A DNA stretch of 64,000 bases from Isoetes taiwanensis (Eukaryota > Streptophyta > Lycopodiopsida > Isoetales > Isoetaceae). The stretch is taken from NCBI GenBank assembly GCA_021234155.1, contig JAJEKV010000041.1:11914689-11978688 (forward strand), written 5' to 3'. Position 1 is the stretch's first letter. Each line of letters begins with the position of its first letter. The notes under the pieces were generated by a model. It saw nothing but the letters and a program-made list of their open reading frames with translations, ran no database searches and was not told the origin of the DNA. The position numbers were made by a program, and so were the translations under genes. Below are positions 31,840-43,200 of the stretch, piece by piece.

Positions 31840-32420
31840 TAGGTTTCATTAGACCCAGTGTCTCGCCGCTTGTTTCCCATTCTTTTGTCAAGAAGAAAGA
31901 TGGATCTTTGAGGATGTGCATAGACTATAGGCGCTGAATAAGCACACCATTAAGAACAAGTATGCGCTTCCAAGATCGCACGCATTTGATGGATCAGCTT
32001 CAAGGAGCAAAGATCTTCTCCAAAATCGAATTTTAAGGTCGTTATCATCAGATAATGGATAAAGGAGGAGGATATCCACAAGACCGCCGACGGGACGACA
32101 TGGGCATTATGAGTTCACGCGATGCCTTTCGGCTTATCAAAACGCCCCGCAACGCTCATGAGGCTCATGAACGATATCTTGAGGGAGTTCCCGGACACCT
32201 TTGTGATTGTTTTCTTTTGATGACATTTTGGTGTATAGCAGATCCCTGAAGAGCACGCGGCAACACTTGAGAAGGGTGCTAGAGAAGTTGAAGAGGCACC
32301 AGTTATCTGCCAAGTTGTCGGGCGCCACTGCAACGTAAAAGGTGGAGTATCTGGTCATGTGATCTCGCAGAAGGCATCTCAACGCACCCCGCCAAGATTG
32401 AGGCAAGGATCCAAGGCCTA
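31840..32420 (+). pseudogene. Reverse transcriptase
   Basis: [18 protein letters not shown] (31885 on), LMDQLQGAKIFSKIE (31990 on), YHQI and a segment that reads as TRMPFGLxNAPATL across frames, then DDILVYSRSLK with the Asp pair at 32219-32224, then LRRVLEKLKRHQL. This is the Ty3/gypsy reverse transcriptase order. At least four frame changes. Confidence 0.85.
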
Positions 32421-33020
32421 CAAAAAAAAATGTGCACCAGGGAGAAGTTTTCTCGGTCTGAAGTGGTACTACGTGAAGTTCGTGAAGAACTTTGTTAAGA
32501 TAGCAGCCCCGCTTAACGTAATCTAACGAGGGCGTAGAAGGTGAAAGATTGGGTAGAGCATTGGCACAAGAAAGCCCAAAAGGGATTTGAATTGTTGAAG
32601 GAAGCTTTAACAACAGCCCCAGCCTTAACCCCTCGCCGACCCGAGAAAGATAAGCTTGTAGCAAATCAGCGCAGTAAGATAGCCACTGGCAAAGCGCTTA
32701 TGCAAGAAGAGCTGTGGTAGCATATGATTCGCAAAGATGAACGACGCCAGACGCTACCCAACGACGCATCAGGAATTGCTTGGGATGTCGGGGCATTAAG
32801 AATATGGAGGCACTATCTCTTGGGAAGGAAGTTCCAATTGATAACGGACCCATCGGGAGCCTCCAATATGTATTCACGCGAACCACACCTCAATGGAGGC
32901 AGCGAGATGGATGGAGTTCCTCGAAGAATATGACTTTGATATAGTCTAAGCCGGGGAAGCTCAATGTGGTAGCAGATGCTTCAAGGCATCCCCGACAACT
33001 AGAGTGCATTGCAGCGAATT
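32420..33020 (+). pseudogene. RT connection and RNase H region
   Basis: GFELLKEALTTAPALTPRRP (32580 on), RIWRHYLLGRKFQLITDPSG (32800 on; the WRHYLLGxxFxLxTDHxxL part of gypsy RNase H), and VVADASRHPR (32968 on; the ADALSR end). Frames broken. It would remove RNA from the RNA-DNA hybrid. Confidence 0.75.
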
Positions 33021-33199
33021 TCGACTCTCCAATGACTTTAATTGTAAGAGGATTGAAGAGTCCTTGCCAACGGATGTGGATTGTGGTGCATGGGTAAGCC
33101 TCTCTAGGAGGCTAGAACAGATAAAGAGCGGAGGCCTTCAAGCATTATAAGAAGGAAGGCAACTTTGCTATACCATAAGAACAAGTTGTGCGTGCACCG

Positions 33200-34090
33200 A
33201 ATCATCGGGTGTAAGGAAGTTGATCCTCCATGACGCTGCTATTAACCCCCAATAGCGCTGGCGGGATTCATGAAAAACATATTTCAAAAGTCGCGAGTAG
33301 TTATTATTGGCCAGGAATGAAGAAGCAAATAGCTCGCTACATCAAGGAATGGGCTTATGCCGCCAGAGGGCGTGAGCAACCGAATTCAGGGGCATTCAGA
33401 GCCATTAGCGATTGCCAAACGCTAAGTGGGAGGTCACTCGATGGATTTTATCCAGGACTCCCAAGAACGTGAGAACAGGATGCCTTAATGGTAGTGGTCG
33501 ACAGTTGTCGAAGATGGCATTTTGTGCCTTGCGGCACCTGCCGCTGACCATGGATCTGGAAAGCTCTTCACCAAAGAGATCTTCGGCATGCCAAGGGAGT
33601 TTTCATTCCCGACGGAGATCCGAAGTTCATGAGTGCCTTTTTGGCAAGACCTCTTTAAGTAACGATTGCACTGCTATCCATGAGCCGCAAGTATCATCCT
33701 CGCATCGGATGGCCGCAATTTGAAGCGACCAAGCAGGATCTTGTGAAGACATGGCAAACAAACTAGGTCCGAATAAGCAAAGTATGTGGGAAGAATTCTA
33801 TTCACTTGGTGGAGTTTTGCATACAATAGCACCAAAGCGGGAATCGGCCCCAAATGTCGCCATTTGCGATCAATTATGGCTATCGATTGCCGCTCCGTAT
33901 TAATTTGGCACAACCCGTGTCAAAAGTAGAAGTTTCGGGATGTTGGCCCGATGACATGCAGCTCGTAGAAGAAGTTCGAGGTTATCCGCTAGCAGCAAGA
34001 AGTCGTCGAAGAGCATCACGCCAAACAAGCATCGAACAGTCAGAGTTCAAAGTTGGAGATGATGTATGGCTCAAGATAAAGGTGAAGTAG
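33200..34090 (+). pseudogene. Integrase
   Basis: Read across frames: AGGIHEKHISK then YYWPGMKKQIARYIKEW (33255-33350; the HHCC region, where the two cysteines are lost), MDFIQDSQ near 33440, MVVVDS, WHFVPC, SGKLFTKEIFGMPREF, SDGDPKF-like and SAYHPRSDGRN-like segments, then PFAINYGYRLPLRI (33858 on) and EFKVGDDVWLKIK (34050 on, the GPY/F-side segment). It would insert cDNA into the genome. Confidence 0.8.
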
Positions 34091-34319
34091 GCAAAGCCGA
34101 GATTGGCAATTAAAGAAGCTTGCTCCAAGGTGGAGGCTGGACCCTTCGTAATAATCAAGAGTAGGTAATCAATCCTACAAAGTTGAATTTGCCAAACACA
34201 CCTAAAGATTCATAAGGTCTTCCACGAGTTTGTTGAAGAAGCATACCCAAATCCTTCGGTCTTGGACACTCCAACGCTATTGGAAATGCCGGAGGAAACA
34301 AAATGGGAAATAGTTCGCA

Positions 34320-34490
34320 ACTGATTCTTGATAAAGCTTTCAAGAAAACGAGGAGATGAAAATTCCCTCCAATACTTGGTCAAATGGAAACACTTGCCGC
34401 TGGAAGACGCCACGTGGGTACTTAAGAAAGATTTAGTGCAAAGCAGTACTCCACAATTTATGGAGCAATGGGGCCGGAAGGTCATCTCCC
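34320..34490 (+). pseudogene. Integrase C-terminal chromodomain
   Basis: GDENSLQYLVKWKHLPLEDATWV, split here as LQYLVKWKHLP and EDATWV, followed by FMEQWG. The YLVKWxxxPxxxATWE core is the chromodomain hallmark of chromoviruses. Chromodomains commonly bind methylated H3 tails and steer integration to heterochromatin. The preceding part (34230-34320) contains EEAYPNPSVLDTPTLLEMPE-like linker sequence. Confidence 0.85.
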
Positions 34491-34519
34491 AAGAAATCGC
34501 TCAGGCATGTCGATTTGCG

Positions 34520-35360
34520 AGGTTAATTCTTGTATAGATTAATCCCACGATGCAACCTATGCTTGGTATGGGTCGCATGCGTTGTTGTCGATGATGAGAC
34601 CACTACGGTGATCTCTAGGGCGTGGTGTAATGTCAATGTAGGCATGACCGACCGTTCCTCAGGCGAGTGGAAGGTAGATTAGAAAGTCTATCTGGCCCCA
34701 CCGGAAGGAGACTACCGAGGAGAAAAGAGGTCATTAAGGAATGCATTGATAGGGAAAGCACCTTTAGCCCCATATATGCTTTGATAGGGAGGGAATCCAT
34801 CCTTTCACGCCCCCACGCCAGGTAGAAGGATATCCTCCACGTTGAGCAACTAGAGGTGTAGGTATGAGTGGCATATAGGCATATGGCTGCCTCCACGGCC
34901 ATTATGGAAGATTCATCCTCTTCCTACTGGAGATTAGCCATGCACTCATGTAGATAGGTGGGTGGTCACCATATAACCAAAAATTTTAATTAATAATTAA
35001 TGGGTACTAACGTAATGCGTAATTCTGCAGCCGAGAAAGGCCAGGGAGGGCAAGGAGGTCGAACTCAAGACTTGCAACACAAATTTTGTTGGAATGTGTT
35101 GCAAGGAATCAAGGGTACCTCGAGCGTTAATTTTAAATTTTGATAAACTTAATAGTAATGTTAAGGGAATGTTGGAGTAATGGGTTAGTAATATTGTGAA
35201 TTGACAAGCTATTTTATAATATAATAATGTGATAAAAGTATTACCTTAAGGTAACGTAATAAGCATGTAAGTGTTATAGTAGTATATTATACATCGTCGA
35301 CAGTGTGTTAGGTAAACCCCAAGGTGGGGAGAACCGATGTCACACAGCATCATTTCAAAG
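34520..35360 (+). other. 3' untranslated region of element 2
   Basis: No frame of note. The last part is AT-rich. It lies between the chromodomain and the polypurine tract. Confidence 0.5.
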
Positions 35361-35371
35361 TGTGGGGAGAA
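35360..35371 (+). other. Polypurine tract
   Basis: GTGTGGGGAGAA immediately before the 3' LTR start, where plus-strand synthesis would begin. Confidence 0.7.
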
Positions 35372-36780
35372 TGTGGCGTTCCAAAGACAATTATCGCTCC
35401 AAAGGCGTACATTATACTGCCACGTAATGCCACCCCATTGACGATATGCATGGATAGCAGGGTAAGTAGCCCTGGGGGCAACTTGCTAGAGTGTTCATAT
35501 ATTATTAATGTGCACATGTGCAATACTAATGAGGGCACACCTTCCATGTTGGCATATTTTGGCCACCTAGCCATTTAAAAGCAAAGTAACTTTCCAATTA
35601 TCCCACATGCCAAATTGATAATTGGAAACCCTAGCCTAAACCCTATGTCTATTTAGGGTAGGAAACCCTAGCTTGCTAGTTTTTCTCGGCCCCTAGGGTT
35701 TTTAGAGTTTCAGTTTGGCTGCCCCAGAGCCAAAACCGCCCCGCGTGACGCCTGCTTAATTGCACCATCGCCTCTCAATTCGCCACCAAATAGATGGTTG
35801 AACTCAGTCGAGGAGCCACTCAAGGATCAGTATTTGGTCAATTTAATAGCTTAAACCGCCTTTCTAATCATAGAATCAGAGGTTTAGACTATTAAATTGC
35901 CCATAAGCCATTCAGATCTTAGATCTCGGACACTAACCAAAGAACCTAACTCTATGATTAGATCTAGTTCTTTAGTTCTTCCTGTGATGTACTGGGTTGA
36001 TGCAGTCTCGCGGAACTTTGTATTGGGAAGGGGGTGGGAGCCCCAAAAGCTTGTAGTTGCCCTAGAGTAGCCTCTAGCACACCGCAGACCGGCCTGCGTA
36101 CAAGAGCCACACCGTTGTAGGTGAAGGGCCGACCGGGCTAAGAAGGAGGTCCATGTCCCGACTTTGAACGATCCTCGTGTGTAAAGCCTAACCTGGACTG
36201 CCAGGACTAGGTCTAAATGGCTTACCACCGAAAGGTAAGGCATGGGCTCGACACCTGGAAGTGGTACACACCTCCGCTGGGTTCACCGAACACGGGCAAA
36301 GGGCCCCAGCACCTTGAGCAAAGGGCTGTAGATCTCGTGGAGGGAGTGATCCCTACCTGCCTCCCCATCGGAACCGGGAGGATGAGAGAGACTCAGGAAT
36401 AGCCCCTCTGGGCCATGCATCCGGCGGGCTACACAGTCCCGACACTTTTCAGCCCACTGCAAAGTGTGCATGTGAGGGGCGGATGGAGTGGATAACCTTT
36501 ATGCTATGTTCTTATGCCACCCAACTCCATTGCCAAGTGAATTTCGTCTGCAACGACTGGAGACCCAAGCCGCTACCATCCCTTTGAGTCTCGAGCCTTG
36601 GGTAGGATCCCTATGTGATGTGTCGTATCTTTGTCTGGCAGAGCAGAGGAGGACCATCCTTCGAGATGGTCATGATATTGATGTATAAGCAAATGACATG
36701 AAGTGCTTACGCTCAGCCAGGTAGGCCTCGAGGGAGATTAGGTAAATGACACCTTCACTCTTCCCACCGAGACTCAAGCA
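35372..36780 (+). repeat. 3' LTR of element 2, truncated
   Basis: Starts TGTGGCGTTCCAAAGAC and matches the 5' LTR up to CTCAAGCA at 36780 (25286 in the 5' LTR). About 106 bp expected at the end are missing. Many small indels separate the two LTRs, so insertion is not recent. Confidence 0.85.
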
Positions 36781-38478
36781 TGTGCTCTTATTCATGCGTC
36801 CTGGGACTGTTTTATACAGATTGTTCCGTGGGCACAAGCTGGGCTGCAGCTACATACTATGGTGAGCCAGCAGTAAAGCGGGCTTCAATATATTGAGTAT
36901 AAAATTATACCTGAAGAAGAGGGAAGCTCTTTGAGTTCAAGTATGACAAACATGACCCTGTTTTGATCAACCCGGAAAGTAATCCGAAAGGTTGGTGGGT
37001 GGGTAAGGGAATTTATTTGGAAGGCCAGGATGTTAAGCTCTCTTCCACGCTTGGAAAAGGTTCTTCTTGATGCAAAGCCAAGGCAGTTCACTTCTTCAAA
37101 CAAGAGAGAATGAAGAACAGAGACGTGCAGGTTCTAACAAAGGATGATACAAAACCAAAAGACTTTTCTCAGTCCAGGAAAGATTGAAAACACCAGGCAT
37201 GAGAACCTGATAAGTAAGTAGTACTTCTAATTCTTTCAAGTCCTTAACAGGACTTGCCAATGTAATAAAAACAGGGCATACTATGTTTTTTTTATCTTGG
37301 TGGTGCCTCCCTACCTGCATATAGGTTTTGTATGTGCACCATGGGAGTACATGTTACTTTCTCCCCATTTTGTTGTATCTCTATTGGCAAATAAATAAAA
37401 CAAGTTGAGTTGCAGATTGTCAAATCAGTGTCTGGTAAATGACAAATCAGATAATCCTAAATGATTATAGTATTAGGCAGATGGTAGAACTTACGCCATT
37501 ATGATATTCTATCAGTGACCAGCTGGTGCATGGTAGAAGCCTAAGGACTAGCTGAAATCTGGGGTGACCGTCTAATAATATAGAGAAGAAAGAAGCCTGG
37601 GGAATTGATGAATGCTTTTACCATTGGCAGTTCATGCAATCAGAGGCAGCAGTCAAAATGGTACATGCCCAACGTATAGAGCCAAATCAAAAATCAAGAG
37701 GTTTTAGTTTTTTTTTTTATCTTCAAAGCATGGGCCGGCAGATCTAACAATTTCGAGCTAAAAATTATATACTCAAGCCAGAATTCTTAAAATAAACATT
37801 GCTTGATGCGTTCGCATAGAATCTTTTAGAGGTTGGTTCACAACAGAAAAGCAATAGAAAATAGATTGCTTAGCTACGCCTAGCACTGCGTAGTCTTTGC
37901 CATGAGTGAAGAAGTCAGATATCTGCATATGCCATCCTTAAAAAGAATCACATGGCACATGAAGTGTCAGGTCCCCAATTATTCTTTACATGATAATTTA
38001 TTGCAAGTGGTAAACTTTTTTTTTATTTGTCCTTCAACAGGTTCGAGAAAGCTGGCCAAATGCTGCTCTCTTTGATTGGGCATATGAATTGGAAGTCAAT
38101 ACCTGCATCAAAAATAGATCTCACAACCTACAATCCTATACTCCCATGTTCCTTGGCAGCTACAGCAATTCAGTTTCATGGTTGGAAAGCATTTTGAGCT
38201 AGTACAAAGGCTGGTGCTAATGCTTGATTACAAGAAGGGAGTTAATCCATGAGCTCCACGAAATTCCAAAGGCAAAATTTCTCTTTTTTATTTGGTTGTA
38301 AAACAAACCCTGGGCAGTTCTATCAATACAGAAAAGAAATGGAGGTGCCTGAGCAAGGGGAAAATAATATTAAAATCATTTAATGGGTCTAAATTACTGG
38401 ATTGACCCAAGTCAAATACAAGTATAGTCTATGTCATGGAGATCATTGACAAGTGTTGTATTTTTTTTTTATCTGTCC
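36781..38478. other. Intergenic, no recognised gene
   Basis: AT-rich DNA with short frames only. It lies 3' of the ET-like gene. A CAACAG acceptor-like site near 38040 is followed by a coding-looking stretch, but I cannot assign it. Confidence 0.4.
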
Positions 38479-38512
38479 TCATGGTTCCATAATTTTTGTT
38501 TTGATCTTCATG

Positions 38513-38600
38513 CCTTTGTGTATAGGGCAGCGCTTGCGACCCTTTGCTGGAGAGGTAGTGCATTTGTAGCCATCATTAGATATCACCCCCACACACAAGT
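38513..38600 (-). other. HRT-type zinc finger 2
   Basis: CVGVISNDGYKCTTSPAKGR followed by KRCPIHKGMK. Second copy of the same finger close to the C-terminus; ET proteins usually carry two or three. Confidence 0.8.
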
Positions 38601-38780
38601 CAAGTCCATCCACTTGATTCTGCTCCTGTTATTGTTATATCAGGAGATGATGGCGAACCACTTGAAGCCTCAGGACTCATTGGAATAAGACTAGTTTTCT
38701 TGCTTCTTCAAGCAGAACTTCAGAAACAATTTTCTTTTTTGTTAGACACTTCCCTTTTCCTAGTCTTCTGCCTCATGCCT

Positions 38781-38855
38781 CTATGACTTGTGCATCTTTT
38801 CCTGCCCTTCACAGGCACTGCTTTACAATCTGCCATCTTCTAACTCCAACCCGCA
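38781..38855 (-). other. HRT-type zinc finger 1
   Basis: CxxxxxDGxxCxxxPVKGRKRCxxH pattern, intact in one frame. Confidence 0.8.
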
Positions 38856-40359
38856 TACTTTTTTGCTTGGCACTTCCTGTCTGCTCTTTGCTTGAAGATT
38901 CTGTTTCATGCTTGATGATAAAAAAAAACTGATCACCCCTTTTATTGTAAAGCTGATGCTTTTTACTATGCCCCTTTTCTTCCAAAGGCTTTTGCAACTC
39001 CACAACCACGATTCCAGGTCTCCGTTTGCCACAGAAAATCCAAGCGCTACTCGTGATAGATTTCAAACCTCCTACACATAATGTTGAGTTGTGTTTCTTC
39101 AGCTCTAGTTTTGTAGTGAGTATGTCTAAGGAACGAAGCGCCATTTCCTCCTTTTCCAGGCATAGTCGAATGTGTTTAATAGCTGGGCTTCTACCTTCTC
39201 TGCAGCTGTCTTGCTGTCAGCCTATAAATCACACTAACATGTAAGTATCAATGGTTCATCTTGGCAACATAAGCAAAACTGCAAAATTGCAATCCCTTAA
39301 GCTAAATAACACATGACAACGAACTGCTTATCAGGCTTTTTGAGCAAGGGATGGTATAGAAATATGAAAATAAATTTGAGGAATTTAGAAGGGGCCGAGT
39401 TTCATACAAGCTATTTTGAGTTTTCAATCTAAAAGATTTTAAGCAAGTTAAGAGCATCTGATAGTATAATACTTGAAGGAAGAAAGTTTGTATAGCCACT
39501 CCAAGCAATCAAGAGGAGGAAAATTGAAGCGAATGAACTTGCTTGGATATGTGATTTGCTTCTAGATAAGTTCATAATACAGAAAAGAAGAACTTGCTGT
39601 TGCCCATCTAAAAGCAATTGAGTATCCCCCTTGCAAAAAACTTCAGAAAACAATCGAGGACCTTGCCTCAAAGCGGTTCCTCCTCTTTCCAATATTATTC
39701 CCTGATCTGCAAAGACTTCCGGAAAACTTACCAGTTTTCACAGGCATCGTCTCTGTCAGAAAGTAACCACCTTCCAAGTGAGATCCAGCTTGCCCATAGC
39801 TCTGTAGTCTCTGTCTAATCTTGTCTACTTGCTTTGGATATACCACAATGATATCTTTTGCTCGTCAATCTTCTAGATTTCTTTTTGCGAGCCAATGCAG
39901 CGGGTTTCACAATTCAAGCTCATATACTCCGGGCCCAAAATAAGTTGAGGGCAGATTATGAACCCTGTATTTTTGTAGCGCCCTCTTTGCCATGGGCATG
40001 ATCTTGCCAATCAGAATGCCCAATAAGGATCTGCACAAGTATATCATTTAATGAAGCAGCAAAAAAAACACGCCTAGCAGGAATTGAAAGGAAAAAAGTA
40101 GAACCCATAAGGATTTTTGGAAAAGAAAACAGAAACCATTTACAAGGAAGCATACCTTCCATTTTGTGAAGAATTTGTCATGTTTGACATGGGTAAAATC
40201 TTCTCGTTTGAGCCAGTTTAGGTCATCTCTTTCTGCTTGGGCTCTGTGGAAACAGAGTAATGGGCGCCATGGGGCATCTAGCCGGAGATGGGCTGATTTG
40301 GTGCCCTGTTTTTCGCCTCCCTTTTTTTCGTGCTCCTGCTTTGGAAGAAAAGTCGACAT

Positions 40360-41640
40360 CACCGTTGCTCAGTACCTAAAATTCAAATTGAAGCGAGATC
40401 ATTTTGTTGTCCAGACAAGTCCAGTCCACTCATCCCTTTACACCACAGACTGGGACGTCTTGTTCAAGCATGCATATTTATGTACATTAAATAAACATTT
40501 GTGTGGATTTATTTAACACATACATGTGAAAACAGCAGGTGCTATTTGTGCCTTTAATGCCATTCCTCTTCTTCTTAAATGCCTCTTCCTTTTTACCCCA
40601 AAACAGCAATGAAGGTATCACAATTTTATCTGTTAACAATTAGAAGTCCAATTGTTTTTTTTATTGAAAGATGTTTCTATGTCATTATAAGTTTGGAAGT
40701 TCAATTGTTGAAGTGGGACAAAAAAAAAGGCGTTTTTTTTTTGGAAGGGCCATGTTGGAAATGTCCTCCCTCTTACCAGTGTTGAAACAAATGCGTCTTC
40801 ACGAGGATTTATTTAAAAAGGGGCTCAGTGGTAAGTGGTTGATACTCAATTGAGGCAGACAAATTATGGGCAAATCTATGCCACCTAGCGATTCCTAAGT
40901 GGCAGCTGCACAGGCGAGCCGCCTGCAAATTCCACCTTAGAACGCCATGTGGTTGAGATTATTTGACATGGCCGCCTTCATCTTAAAATTACCACCACCC
41001 CTAGGGATGCGCTTAAGTTATAAGGGTATATCTTCTGGTGCAGAGGGTCAGAGGTTTTATGGTAAACGTCCCTCCTATGAGGCCTCGCATTGTCAAAATT
41101 TTGCGCCCATCCACACTTGTACAAAGCATTTTGGTTAGTAAAAAATATACCACTTCTCATATAAATACTTATTTCAAATTGTACTAGGCAATATAATTTG
41201 GAAACCCATCTCTCTTTCTCTCTCTACGGATGTTGGGGCGCTTTAGGGTTTTTACGAGGTGAAGGTTTAATGAGGCCATAACTCCCTTCGAGTCTCAAAT
41301 TTGCCATGTACTTGGGCTCGTTTGAAGAAGCTGGTTACGAAATGGTATATACTATGACCAAGTTTGGATCTGTTTTAGGTATCTGTAATTGCTATTTTCT
41401 AGTTGGGTATATATTTTTTGGCCCGGTTGTTGTCAACACCATGGCTGCCCCAAAACATCCCAAAGAAAATATCTGAGGCATAAAGAATCAGGACTACGAT
41501 GGGGAATCATCACGGGCAGAAGTCGGCATACGGGGTAGAATCATGGGGAAATTTAGCTCCTTGGCTATATGGAATGAACTAACAACATTGAACAAAGTGG
41601 CATCAGGAGGAAGGCGATGGCAATGTCGAAATTGAGGCGG
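40360..41640. other. Upstream region of the ET-like gene
   Basis: No gene recognised. Contains T-runs and a short CT-rich stretch near 41215. It presumably includes the promoter and 5' leader of the ET-like gene; no distinct promoter element was identified. Confidence 0.4.
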
Positions 41641-41689
41641 TCGCGATTATCTTAAATGCAAATTTCCGATAATTCTGAGAAGAAATGGA

Positions 41690-42130
41690 TCATGTCAAGC
41701 GGGAACTCAAGGAATTGCAAAGAAGGTGAAGGAGAAATTTCAAATTTAAAAAGAATGTTTTGAGGGTATGTAGAGACATAAAAATGGAAACAACGAGCTT
41801 TAAACATCCGCATTGTGGGATTATTGGAAAAAAAAAGAGAATGAGAACACAAAGAGGTAGTGTCAAAATTCTTTGTGAGAAGAAATGAAGATAACTAGAG
41901 CAAATTTTTGTGGATGCTTTCAGGAAAAGAAGGATGTGGGACCGCCATGATACAGTGAAGTTTTGCAGCGGGAAGAATGTTTCCAAGTGCTAAAACAAAG
42001 ATACACACTGAAGGGAAAAATTGTATGGGTGAATGATGATCTTACCAAAAGGCCAAATGCTTGAGAAGAAGCAAGAAATTGCTAAGTTTAAAGAGGCAAA
42101 GGCAAAACAATTAGAAAGTGAAGATTTGTG
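41690..42130 (+). pseudogene. LINE A1 ORF1 (L1 ORF1p-like)
   Basis: ALNIRIVGLLEKKKENENTK (about 41798-41860) is the RNP1-like core of the L1 ORF1p RRM domain. REECFQVLKQRYTLKGKIVW (about 41960-42020) fits the C-terminal domain. Binds LINE RNA in the intact family. Confidence 0.65.
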
Positions 42131-42199
42131 ATTGAATAGGTAGATGTGGGAGGCCTTAGAATAGTGGTTTTGGAATATGAAGCGGACTCACCATTGATA

Positions 42200-43200
42200 A
42201 GGTAACTAGTATGAAGACAATTCTAGATAATGTTGATGTCATACATTTTGTGGAAACAAAAGAGCATGATTTGTATGCTTTTGCACGACATTGAAGGCTT
42301 TGATATGATTTATTAGGTTTATAATAAAAGATTTAAAGATGGAGATATGGGAAATGGAGGAGTAGCATCTTATATCGGTAAAAATTTTATAGATTTCACT
42401 ACTACAAAGAGGCCATTTGCGGCGTCATTTCGCGATGTCTTATCGGCGTGATTAGGACGTCGGGCGTCGCATGCACATGTTTTAATCACGTTTCCCTTGC
42501 GTCATAAGCGGCGTCGCCCGTGGATTCGTCGCGGCGCCATGTCGGTACCACATAATGGATACCTTTGCGGCGTCGTGGCCGAAGCGTTTCACTAGCGGCG
42601 TGGGACGTCGCGTAATCGTGTCGTTTGAATTTTTCTTGGCGGCGTTATTAGAGCCGGCGGAGAATTTTGCGGCGTGGGCGTTTCAAATCATCGCAAACCC
42701 GTCGCTCCAGCGGCCCATTCTCTAGTAGTGATATAAGGTGTTAGAAAAGACAAAAATAATCAGTATATTTGGCTTGAATTGAAAGGTTATCATGCTTTGT
42801 ACTATATGGCTATTTGTTATGTTGCTTTTAGACATAAGAAAATATACCACGAGAGATAGAAGCTTCTAGTGATGACTTGTTCTTTGCAATGGTGCAAGAT
42901 ATCATGCATTACCGGGGCATTGTGATCCTAGTAGGAGATTTCAGCGCGGAAGGATTGAGTGTGCATAAGCCATTTTTTACATAGGAAATAAAAAGATCCA
43001 TTGTAGTTAGAATCTATGAGTGATGAGGAGCTTAAATTATATATACGAAAAGGGATTCTAAGGATCGATAGTGATTCGTCGGCAGGGCAATTTCTCGACT
43101 TGTGTAGCGGCACAAACCTCATGATGTAATGGATTAAGTAGGTCCCATACACTTTAAAGAATACATGTTGAGCTAGAAGCCGCAGTGGACTATCTAGCAA
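42200..43200 (+). pseudogene. LINE A1 endonuclease domain
   Basis: Segments NVDVIHFVETKEHD, GFDMIY and GGVASYIGKNF precede the CACTA insert; GYHALYYMAICYVAF and VILVGDFSAE-like follow it (to about 42950). This is the AP-endonuclease-like pattern (…ET…, GGVxxxI, GDFNA) of LINE ORF2. Confidence 0.65.
42397..42730. mobile_element. Small non-autonomous CACTA element
   Basis: 334 bp with termini CACTACTACAAAGA and TCTCTAGTAGTG (inverted), packed with GGCGTC/GCGGCG motifs and no coding capacity. It splits a continuous LINE endonuclease reading. A matching 3-bp target duplication is not obvious (ttt and ata flank it). Confidence 0.75.

Larger units (their letters stand above)
23857..36780 (+). mobile_element. 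Full-length Ty3/gypsy chromovirus-type LTR retrotransposon with CENH3-like ORF (element 2)
   Basis: Order: 5' LTR (23857-25392), primer site, two hairpins, TATAAATA, histone-like frame (26063-27313), two hairpins, TATAAATA, gag (from 28036), protease, reverse transcriptase, RNase H, integrase, chromodomain (34340-34480), polypurine tract, 3' LTR (35372-36780). Protease, reverse transcriptase, RNase H, integrase, then chromodomain is the Ty3/gypsy chromovirus order. All reading frames are broken. The unusual part is the separate histone-like gene ahead of gag. The 3' LTR lacks about the last 106 bp, so target duplication cannot be tested. Confidence 0.9.
38479..40359 (-). pseudogene. EFFECTOR OF TRANSCRIPTION / HRT-family gene, frame-disrupted
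   Basis: Minus-strand gene in about five exons. Exon 1 (40359-40156) encodes LNWLKREDFTHVKHDKFF and TKWK, then a GT donor. Exon 2 (40030-39732) has ILIGHSDWQDHAHGKEGA, YRVHNLPSTYFGPGVYELE and RQRLQSYGQAGSHLEGG, the GIY-YIG-like region of ET proteins, then GTAAGT. Exon 3 (from 39706) has LFSEVFCKG and SIAFRWATA. Exon 4 (from 39221) has EKVEAQLLNTFDYAWK. Two HRT-type zinc fingers follow: CGLELEDGRLCKAVPVKGRK at 38855-38781, and a second ending KGRKRCPIHKG, stop at 38479. ET/HRT proteins are plant nuclear regulators of gibberellin-responsive transcription. Frameshifts in exons 2 and 3 suggest a pseudogene, unless they are assembly errors. Confidence 0.85.
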
